49,918 nt of DNA from GCA-2686265 sp036010965. Lineage in GTDB: Bacteria > Planctomycetota > UBA1135 > GCA-002686595. The translations under genes were made by a program, and so were the position numbers. This document shows positions 44,222 to 49,918 of this stretch, piece by piece. Where the stretch lies: assembly GCA_036010965.1 (NCBI GenBank), contig DASCMO010000115.1, positions 1 to 49,918 on the forward strand. Reading direction: 5' to 3'. Numbering within the stretch: the stretch's first letter is position 1; every line of letters starts with the position of its first letter. The notes under the pieces are model-generated. The model was not told where the DNA came from. It saw only the letters and a list, made by a program, of their open reading frames with translations, and made no database searches.

Positions 44222-45201
44222 GATTCCTCCCGCGCGCCGCGCCGGAGGCGGTAGTCGAACGCGCGGCGGGTCAGGCCCAGCTGACGCGCGGCCGCGCTGG
44301 CGTTGCCGCGGTTTTCTGCCAGGGCGGCCTCGATCAAGGCCAACCCAAGCTCGTCCACGCCGAGGCCCAAGCCGAGGGCCTGGCGCGCGAGCCGGCTGGC
44401 CTCGCCGGCCAGGGGCTCGGCGAGGAACTCGAGCTCCCGCGCCCCGACCGCGCACGGCTCGCCCTCCGGCGCCAGGGCCAGGATGCGCTCGACGGCGTTC
44501 TCCAGTTCGCGCACGTTGCCGGGCCAGGAATGGGCCGACAGGCTCTCGAGGGCGGCCGGGGCGAACGAGCGCGCGGGGACCCGCAGGCGCTCGGCGACGC
44601 GCCGCACCAGAAACTCCGTCAGGGCCGGGATGTCCTCGCGCCGGGCGCGCAGGGGCGGGACACGCAGGACCGCTACCGCCAGACGATAGTAAAGGTCCTC
44701 GCGGAAGCGGCCGGCCTCGACCTCCCCTCGCAGGTCGCGGCCGCTGGTGGCGACAACGCGCACATCCACGGTCACCGGGGCCTCGGCCCCCAGGGGCTCG
44801 ACCACGCGTTCCTGGAGCACGCGCAGCAATTTGACCTGCAACTCCTCGGGCACAGTCTCGATGCCGTCGAGGACGATCGTTCCCCCGCCTGCGGCGCGGA
44901 AACGCCCGGGTCGCGCCCGACCGGCGCCGGTATAGGCGCCCTCCTCGTGGCCGAAGAGCTCCGCCTCCAGGATGGTCGGAGCCAGGGCCGCCAGGCCGAC
45001 CTCCACCAGAGGCCCTCCGGCCCGGCGACCGCCTCCGTGCAGGCGGCGGGCAGCGGCGCCCTTGCCGACACCGCTCTCGCCCTCCAGGAGGACAGTCACG
45101 TCCGAGGCCGCCAGGCGCTCAAGCTCGCCCTCGAAGGTGCGAGCCGCCTCGCTCACACCGCTGAGGTAGGGGGTCGGGGGTCTGTCAGGGGTGGTACTCA
45201 A
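44218..45201 (-). CDS. sigma-54-dependent-type activator (AAA+ plus Fis HTH) with altered Walker B
   Basis: A 327-residue protein consisting only of a bacterial enhancer-binding AAA+ domain and a Fis-type helix-turn-helix, without receiver or sensor domain, like PspF. Walker A is GESGVGKG (41-48), the sigma-54 loop GAFTGA reads GAYTGA (88-93), arginine-finger motif FREDLYYRL and sensor motif WPGNVRELENAVER are intact, and the HTH is SAAARQLGLTRRAFDYRL. In Walker B the usual LDE is LDG (IVLDGIE, 109-115), so the catalytic glutamate is missing. The likely start is TTG 45201 with a GAGG eight bases upstream. ATP hydrolysis may be impaired. It is divergent from nusA and coupled to the HEAT/TPR gene. 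Confidence 0.82.
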   Translation of the reverse strand: MSTTPDRPPTPYLSGVSEAARTFEGELERLAASDVTVLLEGESGVGKGAAARRLHGGGRRAGGPLVEVGLAALAPTILEAELFGHEEGAYTGAGRARPGRFRAAGGGTIVLDGIETVPEELQVKLLRVLQERVVEPLGAEAPVTVDVRVVATSGRDLRGEVEAGRFREDLYYRLAVAVLRVPPLRARREDIPALTEFLVRRVAERLRVPARSFAPAALESLSAHSWPGNVRELENAVERILALAPEGEPCAVGARELEFLAEPLAGEASRLARQALGLGLGVDELGLALIEAALAENRGNASAAARQLGLTRRAFDYRLRRGAREES

Positions 45202-45573
45202 GGTCCTCGTCGGGGGTGGGCAGAGGGGTCGCGGAACGCCCTCGGACCGGGGCGCCGGGCCTCCCGCAACCTGCGCGCCCCGTTGACTCGCACCCGCCGA
45301 TATACCAAACTGTTCGGTCCACCGAGACTGCGCAAGGCGAGGGTGACCCGGATCGTTCCGTTCCGGGGGACGCCTCCGGCGTGTCCAGTCAAGGTCGACG
45401 ACAATTTGTTCAGGGTGCGAGAGGGGCCTGAGAGGCCTCCGGGGAGGCGGTGTCGACCGACCCCGGGGTCGCTGTGATCTCCTCGCGTGCCGCTCCAGAC
45501 CCTCGTGCCCAGCGGCCTGCGCCGTGCAAGTCCCCCGCCCGACCGTGCCTCCAACCAGCCCGAACCGCCTAGG
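45202..45573. other. divergent intergenic region between the sigma-54 activator and nusA
   Basis: A 372-base non-coding stretch. TTGACT at 45283 is a 5-of-6 match to a -35 and is followed by an A/T-richer segment (TATACCAAACT, from 45301), but the TATACC is only 12 bases away and no well-spaced -10 is found. GCCTC-CGGG-GAGGC (45435-45448) is a small hairpin in the nusA leader. No rimP gene, the common neighbour upstream of nusA, is found here. Confidence 0.45.
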
Positions 45574-46746
45574 ATGAACCAGGAAGACCTGCTGCGGATG
45601 ATCGACGTCATCCACCGCGAGAAGGACATTCCCAAGGAGAGGATCTTCCTCGGCCTGGAGGATGCCCTCGCCGCGGGGATTCGCCGTCGCCTGGGTGCTG
45701 GTGAGGACCTGATCGTTGCCATCGACCGCGAGACGGGTCAGGTCCGGATGGAGGACGAGGAAGAGGAGTACGAGTTCGACCTGGGCGTCCTGGGCCGCAT
45801 CGTCGCCCAGGCCGTGAAGCAGGGGTTCCTGCAGCGCGTGCGGGAGGAGGAGCGCGACGTCCTCTACGAGGAATACGAGGCGCGTGTCGGCCAGCTCGTG
45901 AACGGCGTGGTCCAGCGCTTCGAGGGCGACTTCGTCATCGTCAACCTGGGGCGCGTCGAAGCCCAGCTGGGCAAGGAAGACCGCGTTCGCGGCGAGACCT
46001 ACACCCCCGGGGACCGCATCCGCGCCCTGCTGGTCGAGGTGCGCAAGGAAGGGTCGCGCGTGAGGCTGCTCATAAGCCGCACCCACCCCGATCTCGTGCG
46101 TCGGCTGTTCGACCTCGAGGTGCCCGAGATCGCTGACGAGATCATCGACATCCGGCGCGTGGTGCGCGAGCCCGGCTATCGCACCAAGATGGCCGTCATC
46201 TCCCAGGACCCCAAAATCGACTGCATCGGCGCCTGCGTAGGCGTGCGGGGCTCCCGCATCAAGGCCGTCATCGACGAGTTGCGGGGCGAGCGGATCGACG
46301 TCATTCGCTGGAGCGACTCCCTCGAGACCCTGATCATGAACGGCCTCAAACCGGCCGTGATCCACATCGACAACATCTTCCCCGACATCGACCACCACCG
46401 CGCGATCGTGATCGTCGACGAGGACCAGCAGTCCCTCGCGATCGGCAAGAAGGGCCAGAACGTGCGGCTCGCGAGCAAGCTCTGCGGCTGGGACATCGAC
46501 CTGCAGACGCGGGCCGAGTTCGAGGCGGATGAAAACGCCGCAGGGTCGCCCGCGGGCGACGCCGAGCCGCCGGCCAGCCCGGAGGTGGAAGCTCCGTCGG
46601 AAGCTCCGTCGGAAGCCACGCGGGAAACACCGCTAGAGGAGGCCCGGGAAGGGTCCCCGGTGGGAAGCGAGCAGGAACAAGCCCCCTCCGAGGCGTCGCC
46701 TGCGGATGAGCCGGTGAGCCCTCCGGAGGCTCACGTGGAACCCTGA
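45574..46746 (+). CDS. nusA: transcription elongation/termination factor NusA
   Basis: A 390-residue RNA-polymerase-binding factor. N-terminal domain MNQEDLLRMIDVIHREKDI, followed by an S1 domain (GQLVNGVVQRFEGDFVIVNL), a first KH domain with GVRGSRIKAVIDELRGERID and a second KH with IGKKGQNVRLASKL at about 290. The last 65 residues are acidic and proline-rich and replace the C-terminal repeats of the E. coli protein. The ATG at 45574 gives the standard N-terminus; an upstream in-frame start at 45487 adds an unusual leader. nusA-infB-rbfA is the conserved order. Confidence 0.95.
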   Translation: MNQEDLLRMIDVIHREKDIPKERIFLGLEDALAAGIRRRLGAGEDLIVAIDRETGQVRMEDEEEEYEFDLGVLGRIVAQAVKQGFLQRVREEERDVLYEEYEARVGQLVNGVVQRFEGDFVIVNLGRVEAQLGKEDRVRGETYTPGDRIRALLVEVRKEGSRVRLLISRTHPDLVRRLFDLEVPEIADEIIDIRRVVREPGYRTKMAVISQDPKIDCIGACVGVRGSRIKAVIDELRGERIDVIRWSDSLETLIMNGLKPAVIHIDNIFPDIDHHRAIVIVDEDQQSLAIGKKGQNVRLASKLCGWDIDLQTRAEFEADENAAGSPAGDAEPPASPEVEAPSEAPSEATRETPLEEAREGSPVGSEQEQAPSEASPADEPVSPPEAHVEP

Positions 46747-46811
46747 CACCAATCCGGGCGGTCGCGTGACCGCTCCTCCCCGCAGAACCCTCGACCGATC
46801 CATCCACCACC

Positions 46812-49535
46812 GTGGCTAAGAAGCGCATACACGAGCTCGCCAAGGAGTACGGGCTGACCGGCAAGGACCTCGCCGCCAAGTTGCGGGACCGAGGTTTCAG
46901 CCAGGTCAAGAGCCACATGACGGCGATCGACGACGTCGAGTTGCTGCAGATCCAGGGCGTCCTCGAGGCCCACGGCATCGTCCCCGTCTCCGCCGGCGAG
47001 GACGAGTCCGTCGAATCCCTCGGCGGAGGTCTGATCCTGCGCAAGAAGAAGAAGCGCAAGGCGCCGGCGGCGGAGCCCCCCGGCGAGCCGGTCGAGGCCG
47101 CCATCCCGGAGCCAACCCAACCCCCGCTGGCGCCCGACGAGGAGGCCGCGCCGGAGGAGGCGGAGGCTGCCGAGTTCGAGGGAGCCGCCGCTGACACCGC
47201 TGATACCGCTGACGCCGCTGACACCGCCGCTGACGCCGCCGCTGACGCCGCTGACACCGCCGCTGACGCGGGCGATACCGTCGAGTTCGTGGAGGCTGGC
47301 GACGCGGACCCCGCTCCCGTCGAGACGGCCGGGGACGCCGAAGGCGCGCAGCCGGCCGAGCCGGCCCAGGAGCCCGCCCCGGCGAAAGCCGCACCGCCAG
47401 CCAGCGCAACGACCAAGGACTCTTCGGGCCCCCAGGGCAAGGTCGTCGGCTTCATCGATCTCTCGAAGGTCAAGACCACCGAGCCGCGGCGCAGCGTTTC
47501 TCGCCGCCTCAACTCCTCCGACGACTTGATGCCCAACGTGCAGCCGACCCTGCAGCACGACCCGCGGCGGGCGATGATGCGCGGCGATCGGGGTTCCCGC
47601 GACAGCCTCTCCGCGGCCCAGTTGCGCGAGCGCGAGGCGGGCCGCTACCTGCGGCGCGGCCGGGGCGGTCCGGGCGCGCACGACCGCCGACCCAGGACCC
47701 GACGCGACGGCCCGGCAGGCTCGCCCTCCAGCGGGAACACGGTCAAGATCGAGACGCCCATCACGATCAAGAAGCTCGCCGAGGCTCTGGCGGTGAAGTC
47801 GAACCAGTTGATGCAGATCGCCTTCCGCCAGCTCGGGTTCGGCTCCGTCAAGAGCCACAACGAGGTCATCGAAGACGACACTGCCGTGCTGCTCGCCGGA
47901 GAGCTCGATGTCGAACTCAACATCATCCACGAGATCGAGGCCGAGGAAACCCTGATCGAAGGCCTGAAGCAGAAGCGCTCCCAGGTCGATGACGAGCACC
48001 TGGCCGAGCGCAACCCGACCCTGGCGTTCCTGGGGCACGTGGACCACGGCAAGACCACCTTGATCGACGCCATCCGCAAGTCCCAGGTGGCCGAGGGCGA
48101 GGACGGCGGCATCACCCAGCACATCGGAGCGTATCAGGTCACGACCGACGCCGGACACCGTCTGACGGTCATCGACACGCCCGGTCACGCCGCCTTCACG
48201 GGCATGCGGGCGCGCGGCGCGCGGGCGGTCGACGTGGTGGTCCTGGTGGTCGCCTCGGACGCCGGCGTGCAGCCGCAGACCGAGGAGGCGGTGGCCCACG
48301 CACGCGCGGCCTCCACACCGATCGTCGTCGCCCTCACCAAGGTCGATCGCACCGAGGCCAACACCCCGCGCGCCCTCCAACAGCTCTCGGGCCTGGAGCT
48401 CCACGCGGAAGCCTACGGCGGCGAGACCGGCGTGATCGAGGTCAGCGGGATCACCGGCCAGGGCATCCAGGAACTGCTCGAGCGCGTCGTGCTCGAGTCG
48501 GAGATCCTCGAGCTCCAGTGCCACCCGGAGAGCCCCGCCATCGGGGTCGTGCTCGAGGCCGAGATCCAGCAGGGCAGGGGCATCGTCGCGCATCTGCTGG
48601 TGCAGGACGGGACTCTCTCGCGCGGCGACGTCATCCTGGCCGGCGAGGGCTACGGCAAGGTGCGCTCGATGCACGACGACCGCGGCCAGCTGATCGACGA
48701 GGCCGGCCCCTCGACGCCGGTCGAGTGCTCTGGCCTCTCCGCTCTGCCGGGAATCGGCGAGCCGTTCCATGTGGTGGCCAAGCTGGAAGAAGCCAAGGAG
48801 GTCGCCGAGGAGCGTTCGCGCAAGAACCGCGCCGCGACCATGGCTGAGCGCCGCCGGACCGACACCGAGGACCTCCTGCAGCAGGTGACCTCCGGCAAGA
48901 AGCGCGACTGCATCAACCTGATCATCCGCGCGGACGTCCAGGGCTCGGCCGAGGTCTTGCGGCAGTCGGTGAATGACCTGGTCCACGAGGAAGTCGAGGC
49001 GCGAGTCCTTCAGGTCGGCGTCGGCGCCGTCAACGAGAACGACATCCTGCTGGCCTCGACCTCCAACGGTCTCGTGGTAGCGTTCCGCGTCGGCGTGAAC
49101 GCCGAGGCGCGCAAGACTGCCGACCGGGAGAACATCGAGATCCGCCACTACAGCGTGCTCTACGACGTCCTCGATCACGTCCGGGACCTCATGGAGGGCA
49201 GCCTGGCCCCCGAGATCCGCGAGGAGATCACCGGCCACGCGGAGATTCGGCGCGTGTTCCGCTCCTCGAAGTTCGGCAACATCGCGGGCTCGATCGTCCT
49301 CGACGGCAAGATCGCGCGTACCCACCGCATTCGCCTCGTGCGCGACGGCACCGTGGTCCACACCGGCCGACTGGCATCGATCAGGCGCGAGAAGGACGAC
49401 GCCAAGGAGGTCCGAGAGGGCTTCGAGTGCGGCTTCCTGCTGAAGGGCTACAACGACATCCACGAGGGTGACGTGATCGAGGCCTTCAAGGAGATCGAGA
49501 TCAAGCGCACCCTCTCTGGCACGACCCCAGGCTGA
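46812..49535 (+). CDS. infB: translation initiation factor IF-2
   Basis: A 907-residue GTPase that brings initiator tRNA to the ribosome. GTG start, then an N-terminal IF2_N module (RIHELAKEYGLTGKDLAAKL), a long acidic Ala/Asp/Pro linker (about 75-200), an Arg-rich stretch, and a second IF2_N module (ITIKKLAEALAVKSNQLMQI). The G domain follows, with G1 GHVDHGKT (from 408), G2 GGITQHIGAY and G3 DTPGHAAFTGMRARG. G4 reads TKVD where NKxD is usual. Domains II to IV end with the EGFECGFLLKGYNDI segment. Start choice and family are secure. Confidence 0.97.
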   Translation: MAKKRIHELAKEYGLTGKDLAAKLRDRGFSQVKSHMTAIDDVELLQIQGVLEAHGIVPVSAGEDESVESLGGGLILRKKKKRKAPAAEPPGEPVEAAIPEPTQPPLAPDEEAAPEEAEAAEFEGAAADTADTADAADTAADAAADAADTAADAGDTVEFVEAGDADPAPVETAGDAEGAQPAEPAQEPAPAKAAPPASATTKDSSGPQGKVVGFIDLSKVKTTEPRRSVSRRLNSSDDLMPNVQPTLQHDPRRAMMRGDRGSRDSLSAAQLREREAGRYLRRGRGGPGAHDRRPRTRRDGPAGSPSSGNTVKIETPITIKKLAEALAVKSNQLMQIAFRQLGFGSVKSHNEVIEDDTAVLLAGELDVELNIIHEIEAEETLIEGLKQKRSQVDDEHLAERNPTLAFLGHVDHGKTTLIDAIRKSQVAEGEDGGITQHIGAYQVTTDAGHRLTVIDTPGHAAFTGMRARGARAVDVVVLVVASDAGVQPQTEEAVAHARAASTPIVVALTKVDRTEANTPRALQQLSGLELHAEAYGGETGVIEVSGITGQGIQELLERVVLESEILELQCHPESPAIGVVLEAEIQQGRGIVAHLLVQDGTLSRGDVILAGEGYGKVRSMHDDRGQLIDEAGPSTPVECSGLSALPGIGEPFHVVAKLEEAKEVAEERSRKNRAATMAERRRTDTEDLLQQVTSGKKRDCINLIIRADVQGSAEVLRQSVNDLVHEEVEARVLQVGVGAVNENDILLASTSNGLVVAFRVGVNAEARKTADRENIEIRHYSVLYDVLDHVRDLMEGSLAPEIREEITGHAEIRRVFRSSKFGNIAGSIVLDGKIARTHRIRLVRDGTVVHTGRLASIRREKDDAKEVREGFECGFLLKGYNDIHEGDVIEAFKEIEIKRTLSGTTPG
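47187..47280 (+). repeat. imperfect GCTGACACC-type tandem repeat in infB linker
   Basis: About ten copies of a degenerate 9-base unit, GCTGAYRCC, with CCGCC insertions, encoding an Ala-Asp-Thr-rich stretch in the disordered linker of IF-2. Length variation between strains is likely. Confidence 0.8.
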
Positions 49536-49552
49536 CGGTCCTGCCTGGCCCC

Positions 49553-49918
49553 ATGGCCAATCCCCGCACGATCGCGCGGCTCGAAGCCCGTATCCAGACC
49601 CGCGTCGCCCACTGCCTGCAGTTCGAGATCAAGGACCCGCGCTCGGCCTTCGTCACGGTCACGCGCGTCGAGCTCTCCAGCGACCTCGGTCACGCGCGCG
49701 TGTTCTGGTCCACCCTCGGCACCGAGGCTGAGCGCAATCGGGTGGACGGCATGCTCACCAGCGCCGCCGGCTTCGTCCAGCGCCAGCTCGGGCGGGTCCT
49801 CGAGACGCGCACGATCCCGCACCTGCGCTTCGTCTACGACGACTCCATCGCGCGCGCCGCGCACCTCGACGAACTGATCAGCTCCGCTCGCGCGCGCGAT
49901 GAGGAGATCCGTCCGGAG
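49553..49918 (+). CDS. rbfA: ribosome-binding factor A (RbfA), C-terminus cut by window edge
   Basis: The last 366 bases encode the first 122 residues of RbfA, a 30S subunit maturation factor of KH-like fold. It starts MANPRTIARLEARIQTRVAH and continues with EIKDPRSAFVTVTRVELSSD, GHARVFWSTLG and LETRTIPHLRFVYDDSIARA, a typical series of strand and helix motifs. The ATG at 49553 is 17 bases after the infB stop, giving the usual nusA-infB-rbfA series. The C-terminus is outside the window. Confidence 0.93.
   Translation, partial: MANPRTIARLEARIQTRVAHCLQFEIKDPRSAFVTVTRVELSSDLGHARVFWSTLGTEAERNRVDGMLTSAAGFVQRQLGRVLETRTIPHLRFVYDDSIARAAHLDELISSARARDEEIRPE

Noticed and set aside
45283..45306. TTGACT/TATACC as a nusA promoter
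   Set aside because: The spacing is only 12 bases, too short for a standard sigma-70 promoter.
46731..49463. 910-codon antisense open frame opposite infB
   Set aside because: The sense strand encodes canonical IF-2; the antisense frame shows only mirror composition.

Overview
This window is about 50 kb of a very GC-rich, gene-dense bacterial chromosome. The likely source is a member of the Planctomycetota. The reason is the combination in one long operon of a MoxR ATPase, a DUF58 protein, a BatA-type membrane protein, a second large von Willebrand (VWA) membrane protein, PQQ-type beta-propeller proteins, squalene-cyclase-repeat proteins, a DUF4175-like protein and a huge secreted coiled-coil protein. 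VCBS/UnbV secreted proteins and many small secreted hydrolases also fit. The assignment is inference; no rRNA is present.

Layout. (1) 1-2856, minus strand: pssA, folK, panC and ispE (cut by the window start), joined by GTGA or TTGA stop/start overlaps. (2) 3017-6709, plus: eno, an FtsB/DivIC-like division protein and a secreted beta-propeller protein. (3) 6925-8754, plus: a two-gene island with more A/T than its surroundings, encoding a nucleotidyltransferase-like/NDK-like fusion and a LicD/fukutin-like transferase. (4) 9047-29853, plus: the roughly 21 kb MoxR/VWA operon. (5) 29947-36053, plus: an HD-fold protein with a degenerate dyad, an esterase-like protein, a VCBS/UnbV-thioredoxin protein interrupted by one in-frame UGA, and an SGNH hydrolase. 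(6) 36089-45201, minus: a sigma-54 activator with an altered Walker B, a HEAT/TPR protein, rlmI, thiS, thiG, a CPBP protease, a gamma-carbonic-anhydrase-like protein, larE and an RlmL-type methyltransferase. (7) 45574-49918, plus: nusA, infB and rbfA (cut by the window end).

The most interesting signal is possible UGA recoding. Two genes stop at a UGA and the same frame then continues into what looks like the rest of the same protein. At 33977 a VCBS/UnbV-thioredoxin protein is split in mid-domain. At 27107 a secreted protein is split just before a linker that would make little sense alone. In both, a compact hairpin lies downstream with its apical loop 18 or 20 nt after the UGA and a G in the first two loop positions. 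That geometry matches the bacterial SECIS consensus for selenocysteine insertion as I know it. The selenocysteine machinery genes are not in the window, so this remains a candidate; a nonsense mutation or sequencing error must be excluded.

Genes in the housekeeping blocks serve phospholipid, folate, pantothenate, isoprenoid and thiazole synthesis, glycolysis, rRNA modification, transcription elongation and translation initiation. The large central operon looks like an envelope-associated chaperone/ATPase system acting on secreted and membrane proteins. No tRNA, rRNA, CRISPR array, insertion sequence or phage gene was seen.
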